Source of the DNA: Verrucomicrobiaceae bacterium | GTDB lineage: Bacteria; Verrucomicrobiota; Verrucomicrobiia; Verrucomicrobiales; Akkermansiaceae | Direction of reading: 5' to 3' | NCBI GenBank assembly: GCA_027491155.1 | Contig: JAIXWR010000036.1 | Location: 104,393 to 168,392, forward strand | Length of the DNA: 64,000 nt | Shown here: one piece after another, positions 16,376 through 25,071 of the stretch | How the letters are laid out: each line of letters starts with the position of its first letter | How positions within the stretch are numbered: position 1 is the stretch's first letter | Notes under the pieces: model-generated | Databases searched by the model: none | What the model saw: only the letters and a program-made list of their open reading frames with translations | Told to the model about the DNA's origin: nothing | Position numbers and translations under genes: made by a program

Positions 16376-18982
16376 TCACCAGGTGCGGTGCAGGCGGAAA
16401 AAGCGGCGCTCGGCGGTGCCGGTCGGCCAGTCGAGCCGGAGCGAGCCGCCGTTGGTCTGGGGCGGCGTCGTCCAAGGCACCCAGCGTGCGGAGGGCGATG
16501 ACGTGGTCTGCGGGAACCAGTCGTCCATGCCTGCCTGCCATTGGAAGGTGAGGTGGCCGGGTGCCGGCTGGAGTATGGTCCAGGGAAAGGGTTCGTCGTG
16601 GTCGCGGATGCCGTCGCCATCGCGATCGCCGCCAAACCTCGCCCCGCTGCCTGGGGGCACGCCGAGGAAGGTCAGCGAGTCGCCCGGGGCGAGCAGGTCC
16701 AGCAGTGCGGCGCGCGGGAGGGCGGGCTCCGAACTACGATCACTCTGGTAGTTCGGCGCGACGTAGCGGAAGCGGCGGCCGGATCCGCTGATCCGGCCGC
16801 GGACGACGAGCTCGCAGTTGTTGGCCGTGACCTGGCTCTCGAGCAGGGTGATTTCCGCGAGGGCGGTGGCGGAGTTCCGGCTCAGGCGGTCGACCGTCAC
16901 GCTGCGGCCGACGGCGGGCGCGGTGCCGGTGTCGAAGCAGAGGAGGAAGGCGGTGAGGTCGTCGAGCTGGGGGCCGTCCTCGAGGGCATCGAGCTGATAG
17001 AAATGAACCCGCGGCATTTCGTGGCCGGTGCCGTCGGAGCCGAGGCCGAAGCCGGACAGCGAGATGCCGCCGGGTGTCGGGTTGTAGATGCCGGCGCGCT
17101 GGTAAACCAGCCGCAGCGGCGGGGTTTTCATGTCCTGGGTGCCGTCCACCTCGCGGCGCAGGTCGAGGTTCTGGTCGGTGCCGGCGGGCAGCGGGTGGCA
17201 GACGACGCAGTGGCTTTCGAGGTGGTTGTTGAAGAGGTCGCGGCCGGCCGAGGCGTTGGCCCCGTTGAAGGAGGTCGGCAGGCTGCGGTCCGGATTGCGG
17301 TTGGGATTCGGATGATGCGGGATGCTGTTGAGATAGGCCGCGAGCGCGTTCATGTCGGCGGCGGGGAGCTGGTTGCCGCCCATCAGGTCGCTGAAAGTGG
17401 AGTTGAAGCTCTGGATCGACGGCTTGTCACCGCGCCAGTGGAACTTCGGGGTGACGGCGGCGGGCGGCTGGGTGACGCCGGCGATGTTCGACGCCATGCC
17501 GCGCAGGGTCTGCGTGGTCATGGGGCCTTTCATCGGGTGGAGCTGGCGGTTGCGCAGCGTGAGGTTGTGGGCGGACAGGTTGGCGCCTTGGACGGTAACC
17601 ATGCTGCCGCCGGGATCACCGAGGTCCCAGGCGAGGCCGTCGCGGTCGGCGTCGAGATGGCAGGTGGCGCAGGACACGGTGCCGTTTCCGGAAAGCCGCG
17701 CGTCGAAAAGGAAACCGCGGCCGGAGCGGACGACGGGCGGCGTGGGATCCAGGCTGCCGGCGGGGATTTCCGAAAGGATGGCGCGGCTGGCGGTGTCGAG
17801 CGTGGTGATGCTGTTAGAAACCTTGTTGAGCACGTGGAGGCGGGAGCCGTCGGGCGAGAGGACGAGGCCGCGCGGGCCGCGCATGGCGGTGGAGTTGCCG
17901 CCGTTCACGCGGACGTCGATGCGGTGGAGGACCGCGCCGGTGGCGGTGTCGATCTCGGCGATGCGGTCGGAATTGAACGCGGCGACCCAGGCGCGGCTGC
18001 CGTCCGGGGTGATCGCGAGGGCGGTCGGCTGGGCGAGGGCGATGGCCTTGGCGGGCTCGTTCGGCAGGATGGCGTGATTGATGCCGGGATTGAGGTCGTG
18101 GATCTGCGGTGCGGGCGTTCCCGACAGCGGCACGCGGGTCAGGCGGTGGCGGGAGAAATCGCCGCGCAGCTCGGGCTCGAAGCGGGTGAGGTTGAGCGAT
18201 TCGGAGTTCGCGATCCAGAGGTCGCCGGACTGCGGATGAATCGCGAGGTCGAAGGGATGGGTGCCGGTGCCGCCGAGGTAGCGGAGGATGGCGAGGCTGG
18301 AGGTGTCGATTTCCGCGACGTCGTGATCGAGCACGGTGAAGCCGATGCGCGGGTCGGTGGCGGGCACGATCAAGGCGGTGCGCGGCGGGTTCGGCAGGCT
18401 GTTGTTAGAGGGTTCCGGCTGCGGGGGCGCGACGTTGCGGGGGAGGATGGTGGTGCCGTTGCCGGAGAAGAGGAAGGCGGCGTAGAGGCGGCTGCCATCG
18501 GCGCTGGCGGCCAGCGCGCGGGGATGGAGGCCGGTGAGCGGGATGCTGCCGAGCGGCTGGCGCGTGGCGGCGTCGAAGACGCGGATCAGGTTGTTTCGCG
18601 AGCAGGTGACGAAGGCCTTTCCGGCGGCGAAGGTGACGTCGGCCGGTTCGTCGGGGACCGGCAGCGTGTCGATCACGCGGCGGCCCGAAAGCGAGACGAT
18701 GGAGACCGAGTCCGAGAGTTCGTTAACGACCCAGAATTCATCGGGCGTGCGGGCTTTCACCGAGACCGGCTCCAGTCCGACGGCGATCTCCGCGACGAGC
18801 ATCGGCGCGGGGCGTGCCGGGTTCGTCACGTCGAAGATGGAGAGCGAGGCTTCCGGCGAGTTGACGGCGAGCAGGTGCGCGCCGTCCGGCGTGAGGGCGA
18901 CGGGATGGACGTGGCGGGCTTCGAACTGGGCGCGGGTGACAGCGCAGAGAGAGAGCCACACGAAGACGAGATGACGGAGCAT
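16376..18982 (-). CDS. Beta-propeller di-haem cytochrome c (CCP/MauG-like, CorB-like)
   Basis: The 868-residue exported protein starts at MLRHLVFVWLSLCAVTRAQF. Residues about 20-410 form a YVTN-type propeller with repeated LTPDGAHLLAV/ITPDGSRAWVA blades. Residues about 420-760 carry two c-type haem sites, CATCH (438-442) and CVVCH (592-596), plus the LRNRQLHPMKG and FNGANASAGRDLF segments seen in cytochrome c peroxidase/MauG-like proteins. The C-terminal 110 residues are beta-rich with an EF-hand-like loop (GGDRDGDGIRD). It is far larger than a normal di-haem peroxidase (about 350). Placed directly before the CorA-like gene, it may oxidise a Trp of that partner, as MbnH does for MbnP; this is inference. 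Confidence 0.8.
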   Translation of the reverse strand: MLRHLVFVWLSLCAVTRAQFEARHVHPVALTPDGAHLLAVNSPEASLSIFDVTNPARPAPMLVAEIAVGLEPVSVKARTPDEFWVVNELSDSVSIVSLSGRRVIDTLPVPDEPADVTFAAGKAFVTCSRNNLIRVFDAATRQPLGSIPLTGLHPRALAASADGSRLYAAFLFSGNGTTILPRNVAPPQPEPSNNSLPNPPRTALIVPATDPRIGFTVLDHDVAEIDTSSLAILRYLGGTGTHPFDLAIHPQSGDLWIANSESLNLTRFEPELRGDFSRHRLTRVPLSGTPAPQIHDLNPGINHAILPNEPAKAIALAQPTALAITPDGSRAWVAAFNSDRIAEIDTATGAVLHRIDVRVNGGNSTAMRGPRGLVLSPDGSRLHVLNKVSNSITTLDTASRAILSEIPAGSLDPTPPVVRSGRGFLFDARLSGNGTVSCATCHLDADRDGLAWDLGDPGGSMVTVQGANLSAHNLTLRNRQLHPMKGPMTTQTLRGMASNIAGVTQPPAAVTPKFHWRGDKPSIQSFNSTFSDLMGGNQLPAADMNALAAYLNSIPHHPNPNRNPDRSLPTSFNGANASAGRDLFNNHLESHCVVCHPLPAGTDQNLDLRREVDGTQDMKTPPLRLVYQRAGIYNPTPGGISLSGFGLGSDGTGHEMPRVHFYQLDALEDGPQLDDLTAFLLCFDTGTAPAVGRSVTVDRLSRNSATALAEITLLESQVTANNCELVVRGRISGSGRRFRYVAPNYQSDRSSEPALPRAALLDLLAPGDSLTFLGVPPGSGARFGGDRDGDGIRDHDEPFPWTILQPAPGHLTFQWQAGMDDWFPQTTSSPSARWVPWTTPPQTNGGSLRLDWPTGTAERRFFRLHRTW

Positions 18983-19198
18983 GAGGGTACGGGATGGGAG
19001 ACCTGCAAACAGGGCAAGGAGACCGCCGGGCACGAGGGCCCGCGGAAGGGAGAGTCGCTCTTCAAGGTGCGACGCGGTTGCCGGACCTGCGGCGGAGATT
19101 CCGGGCGCGGGCGGCACGTCGAGACGGGCCGGCTGCCGGGAATTCACGCGCGATCCTGCCTGCCGGTGGAACCGGAGGTGGGGACGGTCGGACCTCGA

Positions 19199-19606
19199 TC
19201 AGGCGAGCGCTCGCGGAGGCGGCAGCGGCGGACAGGTGCCGCGGGATTCGGCCCGGAGGTCGAGCTCGGGGCGGGCGAGAGCCATCCACTCACGACCACG
19301 GGGTGCGGGGATGTCGATGTATCTCTCGAAAGTGCATTCCTTGAGGACGAGGCCCTGGGTGGAGGTCGGGGTGTTGTCGTCGCCGCGGTTCTGCGATTCC
19401 TGTTTCTTCCCTTCCTCGATCGCTTTGCACATGGAGCAGGGGTGCTCGCCGTCGAAGGTTTTCTTCGCGCCTTCGATCAGGCCGTCCCGTGCGGAGTAGT
19501 CGACGATCATGTTCGACCAGGCGACCACCTGCATCACGCCCCAGTGGCCGCCGCAGAGATGCAGGCAGCCCAGGACGGCGACGAGGATGCGCACGATGCG
19601 GTTCAA
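19199..19606 (-). CDS. Small conserved protein with N-terminal hydrophobic segment and HPCSMCK motif
   Basis: The 135-residue protein has one hydrophobic stretch at residues 4-30 that could be a signal or anchor. It is followed by AWSNMIVDYS and the short motif EHPCSMCKAI (two Cys and a His close together), then a charged, Pro-rich tail. I do not recognise a named family, though similar proteins with a GEHPC..CK block are familiar from Verrucomicrobia. It is the first gene of the minus-strand cluster with the di-haem cytochrome and the CorA-like protein. The motif could bind a metal ion; that is inference from Cys/His content. Confidence 0.6.
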   Translation of the reverse strand: MNRIVRILVAVLGCLHLCGGHWGVMQVVAWSNMIVDYSARDGLIEGAKKTFDGEHPCSMCKAIEEGKKQESQNRGDDNTPTSTQGLVLKECTFERYIDIPAPRGREWMALARPELDLRAESRGTCPPLPPPRALA

Positions 19607-19781
19607 GGCGGGGGAGGAATGTGATGGATGGGAAGGGTTGTCAAACCGGGAGTCGGGAGGAGGCGTGGTGGCAGTGCTACCGTGAAGGAGCGGCGGATGT
19701 CGAGAGACCGTTCTGCGGGCCAGGAGGCTCCGCGTTCCCGGTGGTGGGCGATGCGGGGCTCGAAGGTGGGGATGGCATCAA

Positions 19782-19814
19782 GGGACCGTTCTGCCGACTG
19801 AAGTCAGCGGTCCC
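19782..19814. repeat. Short imperfect palindrome (family R4) over the argH stop codon
   Basis: The sequence starts GGGACCGTTCTG and ends CAGCGGTCCC, giving a hairpin with GGGACCG/CGGTCCC outer arms. It contains the argH stop codon (19804-19806). A partial second copy (GACCGTTCTGCGGGCC) begins near 19706. It could act as a terminator for argH. Confidence 0.6.
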
Positions 19815-21159
19815 GGTGGCGCCAGCGCTGGATCTCGGAGCGGACGTTCTCGACGGAAGGAGAGCCCGGGTTGGTGCGGGCGGCGAGGGCTCGCTGGAGG
19901 TTGAAGACGGTCTTCGCGTCGTCGGTGTAGATCGGGTCGATCTTGGCGAGGTCGAGCTGGTCGAGCGGGACGCCGGACTTCACGGATTCGGCGACGGCTT
20001 TGCCGACGAGTTCGTGGGCGTGGCGGAAGGGGACGCCTTGCTTGACCAGCCAGTCGGCGAGGTCGGTGGCGAGCAGCATCGGGTCGCTGGCGGCGGCGAG
20101 GCAGCGCGGCTCGCGCATCTCCATGGCGGCGATCATCTCGGTGTTGACGGCGAGGATGAGGCGGAGGGTGTCGATGGAGTCGAAGAGCGGCGGCTTGTCT
20201 TCCTGGAGGTCGCGGTTGTAGGTGAGGGGCAGGCCCTTCACGGCGACGAGCAGGTTCATGAGGTTGCCGACGAGGCGGCCGGTCTTGCCGCGGGTGAGTT
20301 CGCAGACATCGGGGTTCTTCTTCTGCGGCATCAGCGAGGAACCGGTGGTGTGGGCGTCGGAAAAGACGACGAAGCCGAACTCCGCGGTGCACCAGAGGAT
20401 GAGGTCCTCGCTGAGGCGGGACAGGTGAACGCCGCAAAGGCCGGTGGCGAAGAGGGTCTCGGCGATGTAGTCGCGGTCGGCGATGGCGTCCATCGAGTTG
20501 GTCGTCACGCCGTCGAAGCCGAGCTCCGCGGCGATCGCGCGGCGGTCGAGGTTGATGGTGGAGCCGGCGAGCGCGCCGGAGCCGAGCGGCGAGACGTTCA
20601 GGCGCTTGCGGGCATCGGCGAGGCGGCCCTTGTCGCGCTCCAACATCTCGACGTAGGCGAGCAGGTGGTGGCCGACGGTGACCGGTTGGCCGCGCTGGAG
20701 GTGGGTGTAGCCGGGAAGGACGGTGGCGGCGTACTTGTCCGCGCGGTCGAGCAGGGCGGACTGTAGGCCGCCGATGGCTTCGAGCAGGCCGTCGATCTCG
20801 GCGCGGCAGTAGAGGCGGGTGTCGGTGGCGACCTGGTCGTTGCGCGAGCGGGCGGTGTGGAGCTTGGCACCGGCGGGGCCGATGCGCTTGGTCAGCTCGG
20901 CCTCGATGTTCATGTGGATGTCCTCGAGCGAGGTCTTGAACTCGAAGCGGCCGGCTTCGATGTCGGCCTTGATTTCCAACAGGCCGGCCTCGATCGAGGT
21001 GAACTCGGCGTCAGTGAGCAGGCCGGCGTTTTTCTGGGCGCGGGCGTGGGCGATCGAACCGGCGATGTCGTGCGGGAAGAGCCGCCAGTCGTAGCTGATG
21101 GATTCACCGAACTGCTGGACGAGCGAGGAGGTATCTTGGGCGAAGCGGCCTTTCCACAT
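19804..21159 (-). CDS. argH: Argininosuccinate lyase
   Basis: The 451-residue cytoplasmic homotetrameric enzyme splits argininosuccinate into arginine and fumarate. The fumarase/aspartase-superfamily signature GSSLMPQKKNPD lies at 273-284, where the Ser is the catalytic base. HTARSRNDQ (101-109) and the His of GYTHLQRGQP (near 153) are also present. Length is normal for ArgH. No other arg gene is nearby. The last residues WRHRDR and the stop are encoded within a palindromic repeat, so the very C-terminus may have been altered by it. Confidence 0.97.
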   Translation of the reverse strand: MWKGRFAQDTSSLVQQFGESISYDWRLFPHDIAGSIAHARAQKNAGLLTDAEFTSIEAGLLEIKADIEAGRFEFKTSLEDIHMNIEAELTKRIGPAGAKLHTARSRNDQVATDTRLYCRAEIDGLLEAIGGLQSALLDRADKYAATVLPGYTHLQRGQPVTVGHHLLAYVEMLERDKGRLADARKRLNVSPLGSGALAGSTINLDRRAIAAELGFDGVTTNSMDAIADRDYIAETLFATGLCGVHLSRLSEDLILWCTAEFGFVVFSDAHTTGSSLMPQKKNPDVCELTRGKTGRLVGNLMNLLVAVKGLPLTYNRDLQEDKPPLFDSIDTLRLILAVNTEMIAAMEMREPRCLAAASDPMLLATDLADWLVKQGVPFRHAHELVGKAVAESVKSGVPLDQLDLAKIDPIYTDDAKTVFNLQRALAARTNPGSPSVENVRSEIQRWRHRDR

Positions 21160-21291
21160 GGGATGACGGGAGATGGAGGATGGTGGATGGAAGATGGTGG
21201 ATCCGGGAGGCGGTGCTCCGGCTGGCCTCAGGGATCTTTCGGAACCGTGCGGATGAGAAGGAAAAGATTGGCGGAACGCAGGAGTGGGTTC

Positions 21292-21326
21292 GTTAGCAAA
21301 GTGCGGCGGTCATAGACGGCCGCTAC
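21292..21326. repeat. R1 half element
   Basis: This is one right-hand arm of the R1 family (GCAAAGTGCGGCGGTCATAG, ending GGCCGCTAC), nearly the same as 2304-2334. No matching left arm was found close by. It lies 11 bp beyond the stop of the Fur-family gene, again next to a gene 3' end. Confidence 0.7.
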
Positions 21327-21337
21327 AGGGTGAAGGC

Positions 21338-21838
21338 TCAGCGCTTCCGCGCCGGCAGGCGTTTGCCGGTGACGCGGGCTTTGATGAGGTTCGGGCAGAC
21401 GCCTTTGGTGCGGAGTTGTTCGCAGCAGGCCTCGATCTTGATCGACTGGCGGACCGGGCGGAAGCCGAGGCGGCGGGACAGGCAGTCGTTGAGGAGCTCG
21501 AGGTGGGAGTCCTCGAACTCGACGACCTTGCCGCAGTCGATGCAGACGAGGTGGTTGTGTGTCGGCTTGTCGAGGAAGTTGGGGTCGTAGGTCTTGAGGT
21601 CGCCGCCGAGGTCGATCTCGTGGAGCAGGCCGGCCTCGACGAGCAGGGCGATGGTGCGGTAGACGGTGGCGCGGGAGACGCCGGCGTTGGCCTTGCGGGA
21701 GCGGTCGAAGAGTTCCTCGGAGGTGAAATGCTCGTCGCTGGCGAAGGCGGTGCGCACGATGGCGTCGCGCTGCGGGGTGCGGCGCAGGCCTTTCTTGCGG
21801 ATGAAGGCTTCGAGACGGTCGACGATCGCGGGGTCCAC
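21338..21838 (-). CDS. Fur family transcriptional regulator
   Basis: The 166-residue protein has an N-terminal winged helix (residues 1-85; RRTPQRDAIV, then SRATVYRTIALLVEAGLLHEI) and a C-terminal dimerisation/metal domain. The HNHLVCIDCGKVVEFED block (94-110) supplies the regulatory metal and Cys (C99/C102) ligands. It could be Fur, Zur or PerR; the sequence alone does not decide. The nearest metal-linked genes are the copper-like cluster at 14.7-19.6 kb, separated from it by argH. Confidence 0.9.
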   Translation of the reverse strand: MDPAIVDRLEAFIRKKGLRRTPQRDAIVRTAFASDEHFTSEELFDRSRKANAGVSRATVYRTIALLVEAGLLHEIDLGGDLKTYDPNFLDKPTHNHLVCIDCGKVVEFEDSHLELLNDCLSRRLGFRPVRQSIKIEACCEQLRTKGVCPNLIKARVTGKRLPARKR

Positions 21839-21930
21839 GGAGGAAAACTAGGGCGGGAAGGCGGCGGGCGGGAAGGAGGAAGCGCGCGGGCCGGATTTTA
21901 CGGGTTGGCAAGGGCGGGAGGCTTGCTTGA

Positions 21931-22398
21931 ATGCCGGCCATGAAATTCTGGAAGCTCCCCGTCCTGCTGGCTCCCCTTCTGGCCTTGTTTTCCTGCGGCG
22001 GTTCGCAGGTGCTGGAGGTGCGGCCCGTGCACCTGCGGGAGATCGGCGGGGACGACGGCGACGACCCGATGATCCGCGGCGAACGCCTGCGGCGGATGCA
22101 CGGGGCGATTTCGGTGGCGGAGCAGGGCGAGAAGCTCGGCTACTACTACACCGTGCTGTGGGACGACAGTGCCGGCAGCGGGGCGGGCGAGGTGGTTTTC
22201 GAGTTCCAGCAGGGGGCGACCGGCAGCCGGGTGAAGCGGATGACCCACAAGATCCCGGCGGGCGAAGGGGCCGGCAAAGCGGAATTCTCGGTCATCGGCG
22301 AGGACTACCGGAAGGGCGGCCGGGTGCTGGCCTGGCGCTGCCGCCTGATCCGCGACGGCCGGGAAGTGGCCTCGCGCCAATCGTATTTGTGGCAATAA
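21931..22398 (+). CDS. Putative lipoprotein of unknown function
   Basis: The 155-residue protein has a hydrophobic signal ending in lipobox LLALFSCGG, so it is probably lipid-anchored. The mature part is beta-rich (YYYTVLWDDSAGSGAGEVVF) and ends RQSYLWQ. No domain is recognised. The ATG at 21931 has a GGGAGG nine bases upstream; a second ATG three codons later (MKFWKLP) would give the same lipoprotein. Confidence 0.7.
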   Translation: MPAMKFWKLPVLLAPLLALFSCGGSQVLEVRPVHLREIGGDDGDDPMIRGERLRRMHGAISVAEQGEKLGYYYTVLWDDSAGSGAGEVVFEFQQGATGSRVKRMTHKIPAGEGAGKAEFSVIGEDYRKGGRVLAWRCRLIRDGREVASRQSYLWQ

Positions 22399-22484
22399 GG
22401 ACTTTTTGTGGGCGATGCACGGTTGACCGGTGGGGTAGCCGGAATTTAAGGTGAATCGGTCGCCAGCACGTTCGTCATCTCTTT

Positions 22485-23021
22485 GTGAGTTCGGAAAACG
22501 CCATCTTGGTCGGGGTCTTCGAGGGGTTCACCTGGATTCGCTGCGAGGGAAAAGGTTCCTTCGTCATCAGTCCGGTGCTGAAGGAGTGCGCCGATGCCCG
22601 CATCGCCGCCGGCGAGCGCTGCCTCGTGATCGATCTCGAGGCGTGCACCGGGATGGACTCCACCTTCATGGGGCAACTGGCGAGCTTTTCGGCGCGGCTT
22701 TCCAAGCTCGGCCCGTCCGGCGGCGTCCAGATCGCCGGGGCGGGGGAGAGGAACCGGAGCTCGCTGGAAGACCTGGGGCTCGACTGCCTGCTGGAGATCG
22801 ATCCGCCGGCCGCGGTCTGGCGCGGGAAAGTGGCGGAGGTCCGGGCGGCGCTGGAACCCTTTCAATCCGGCCGACTGCCCGGAATGCAGGAGCGGGCGAT
22901 CCACATCCTGGAAGCCCACAAGACCCTCGCGGCGACCAGCGAGGAGAATGCCCGGAAGTTCGCCGGGGTGGTCGGCATCCTTGAAAAAGAGGTGGCCGAG
23001 AACGAACGGAAGGCCGATTGA
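22485..23021 (+). CDS. STAS-domain protein (anti-sigma factor antagonist-like)
   Basis: The 178-residue protein starts at a GTG. Residues about 5-110 form a STAS domain with the motif EACTGMDSTFMGQL; Ser59 or Thr60 is where SpoIIAA/RsbV-type proteins are phosphorylated by an anti-sigma kinase. The C-terminal 60 residues are helical and charged, an addition not seen in minimal antagonists. The gene lies 18 bp upstream of a SpoIIE-type phosphatase, the enzyme that removes this phosphate, so the two probably form half of a partner-switching module. No kinase gene is visible nearby. Confidence 0.85.
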   Translation: MSSENAILVGVFEGFTWIRCEGKGSFVISPVLKECADARIAAGERCLVIDLEACTGMDSTFMGQLASFSARLSKLGPSGGVQIAGAGERNRSSLEDLGLDCLLEIDPPAAVWRGKVAEVRAALEPFQSGRLPGMQERAIHILEAHKTLAATSEENARKFAGVVGILEKEVAENERKAD

Positions 23022-23039
23022 GGAAAATCGGCGCCGGCA

Positions 23040-24476
23040 ATGGAACACTTCTTTTCCTACACCCTGTTGGCGCTGGTTCTGGTCGGCCTGGTCGCAGGGA
23101 TCGTCCGGACGCGGCGCCGGCTGGTGTCCAAGCAGGCCGAGCTTTCGGCCTTCGAAGGGGAAGAGCAGCGGATGTTCGCCTTCCTCCACGAGCTGGGCTC
23201 GGCCATCGGCAGCGACACGACGATGAACGGCCTCTACCGGCTGATCGTCGACGGCGTGAACCGGGTGGTGGCCGCCCGCGGCGGGGCGCTTTACCTGCTG
23301 GACGACGCCCGGGTGAATCTGCTGCCGAAATACCTTTCCGATGAATGTCCGCCGCTGGTCGCGGTGCCGGCGGAGGTCCGGGCGAGGGCGGAGAAGGACC
23401 CGCGCGCGCTGGAGAGCCACCTGCGGCTGGCCCGGGTGCCGGCGGAGGCCGGGATTTTCGGCGCGGTGCTCGCGGCGGGCGAGGCGCAGAGCATCGGCGA
23501 CATGAAGGCGCACGATTCCTTCCGCGGCGGTTCCGGCCCGGCGGGTGCGGATTCCTGCGTGCTGGTCGCCCCCTTGCGCCACGGCGGACGGGATCTCGGG
23601 GTGCTGGCGGTGGCGCGGCATCTCGAGGACGGGGCCTTCACCTCGAACGATTTCGCGGTCTTCCGGACCATCGCCGAACAGTCGGCGTTCGCGATCGGCA
23701 ACGCGCTGGTCCACCGCGAGGCCAGCGAGAAACGCCAGATGGAGGGCGAACTCCGCAACGCCCGCGAGGTCCAGCGGGTGCTTTTGCCCCAGGGCGAACC
23801 GGTGGTTCCCGGCTACCGGGTCAGCGGCACCAACGTGCCGGCGCGGATCATCAGCGGCGACTACTACGACCACCTCGACCTCGGCGACGGGCGCCACGGC
23901 GTGGTCATCGCCGACGTCTCGGGCAAGGGCGTGGCGGCGGGGCTGCTGATGGCGATGTGCCGCAGCGTGCTGCGCTCGATGGCCGGCGGCTACGACAGCC
24001 CGGCCGATGCCTTGGCGCAGGTGAACCGGCAGCTTTTCCCGGACATCCGCGAGGACATGTTCATCAGCCTGTTCTACGCGGTGATCGAGGGCGACGGCGG
24101 GACGGTCAAGCTGGCCCGCGCGGGGCACGATCCGGCGCTGCTTTACCGGGCGTCGGACGGGTCGGTGACGCTGCTCAAGCCGCCCGGCCTGGCGTTGGGG
24201 ATCGACGAGGGCGACGTCTTCGAGCGGGTGACCCAGGTGCAGGAAATCCGGCTGGAGGCGGGCGACTGCCTGCTCTTCCACACCGACGGGGTGAAGGAGG
24301 CGATCGATCCCGCGGGCGAGGAATTCGGCATGGACCGGCTGCGGGAGGCCTTCCGCGACGGGGCGGCGCTCGGGGCGGAAGCGACCATCCGGGCGGTGGA
24401 GCGGGAGCTGGCGCGCTTTGCCGGCGATGCCCCGCAGATGGACGACGTCACGCTGGTGGCGATCGAGAAGCGCTAG
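23040..24476 (+). CDS. SpoIIE/PPM-type serine phosphatase with GAF domain
   Basis: The 478-residue protein has one N-terminal membrane anchor (7-25), a short coiled linker, a GAF sensor domain (about 60-215) and a PP2C/SpoIIE phosphatase domain (about 250-475). Metal-binding motifs are visible: ISGDYYDHLDL, VIADVSGKGVAAGL, LFHTDGVKEA and MDDVTLVAIE. It should dephosphorylate a STAS antagonist, most likely the protein encoded just upstream. The GAF domain would sense a ligand not predictable here. It precedes grpE-dnaJ by 47 bp, which suggests a stress-response setting. Confidence 0.92.
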   Translation: MEHFFSYTLLALVLVGLVAGIVRTRRRLVSKQAELSAFEGEEQRMFAFLHELGSAIGSDTTMNGLYRLIVDGVNRVVAARGGALYLLDDARVNLLPKYLSDECPPLVAVPAEVRARAEKDPRALESHLRLARVPAEAGIFGAVLAAGEAQSIGDMKAHDSFRGGSGPAGADSCVLVAPLRHGGRDLGVLAVARHLEDGAFTSNDFAVFRTIAEQSAFAIGNALVHREASEKRQMEGELRNAREVQRVLLPQGEPVVPGYRVSGTNVPARIISGDYYDHLDLGDGRHGVVIADVSGKGVAAGLLMAMCRSVLRSMAGGYDSPADALAQVNRQLFPDIREDMFISLFYAVIEGDGGTVKLARAGHDPALLYRASDGSVTLLKPPGLALGIDEGDVFERVTQVQEIRLEAGDCLLFHTDGVKEAIDPAGEEFGMDRLREAFRDGAALGAEATIRAVERELARFAGDAPQMDDVTLVAIEKR

Positions 24477-24523
24477 CCCAAGGAACCGTTGACGGGCGGG
24501 GCGGGGAGTGGCAGGAACCCCGC

Positions 24524-25069
24524 ATGATTTCCGACGACGACAAGGAAGCGGCCGCGGCCGTGGATCAGGAATTCCAGGATGGGGAAGTCAGCGGGGAAGC
24601 GGATCCCCTGGCCGAGCTGGAGGCCGACGTGATGAAGTGGCGCGAGCTGGCGGTGCGGACCGCGGCGGATCTCGACAATTTCCGCAAGCGGTCGGCGCGC
24701 GAGCGCGAGGATGCGATCCGCTACGCCAACCAGGGGCTGCTGGAAGACCTGCTGCCGGTGATCGACAATTTCGAGATGGGGATGATGGCGGCGTCCCAGG
24801 ACAAGAGCTCGATGATCTACATCGGCATGGACATGGTCCGCCGGCAGCTCAACGACTTCCTCGGCGCGCAGGGCGTGACCGAGGTGCCGGCCGAAGGGCG
24901 GATGTTCGATCCGAACGTCCACGAGGCGGTGTCCCAGGAGCCGGGCGAGGAGGAAGGGCGGATCCTGCGGGTCCACCGCCGCGGCTTCATGCTGCGGGAC
25001 CGCCTGCTGCGTCCGGCCACCGTGGTGGTGGCGAAGGCCGCGCTCGAGAACGACGGTGAGGAAGGATGA
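24524..25069 (+). CDS. grpE: Nucleotide exchange factor GrpE
   Basis: The 181-residue cochaperone promotes ADP release from DnaK. It has an acidic N-terminus, a long coiled-coil segment (about 28-75, with [18 protein letters not shown]) and the C-terminal beta domain with [18 protein letters not shown] and [18 protein letters not shown]. Length is normal. It is immediately followed by dnaJ, whose first possible ATG overlaps the grpE stop. No dnaK is in the window. Confidence 0.96.
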   Translation: MISDDDKEAAAAVDQEFQDGEVSGEADPLAELEADVMKWRELAVRTAADLDNFRKRSAREREDAIRYANQGLLEDLLPVIDNFEMGMMAASQDKSSMIYIGMDMVRRQLNDFLGAQGVTEVPAEGRMFDPNVHEAVSQEPGEEEGRILRVHRRGFMLRDRLLRPATVVVAKAALENDGEEG

Positions 25070-25071
25070 CC

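Noticed and set aside
16541..19624. Very long plus-strand open frame opposite the di-haem cytochrome gene
   Set aside because: Composition is Gly/Ala/Val/Arg-rich without any motif; the minus frame carries two haem sites and a signal peptide.
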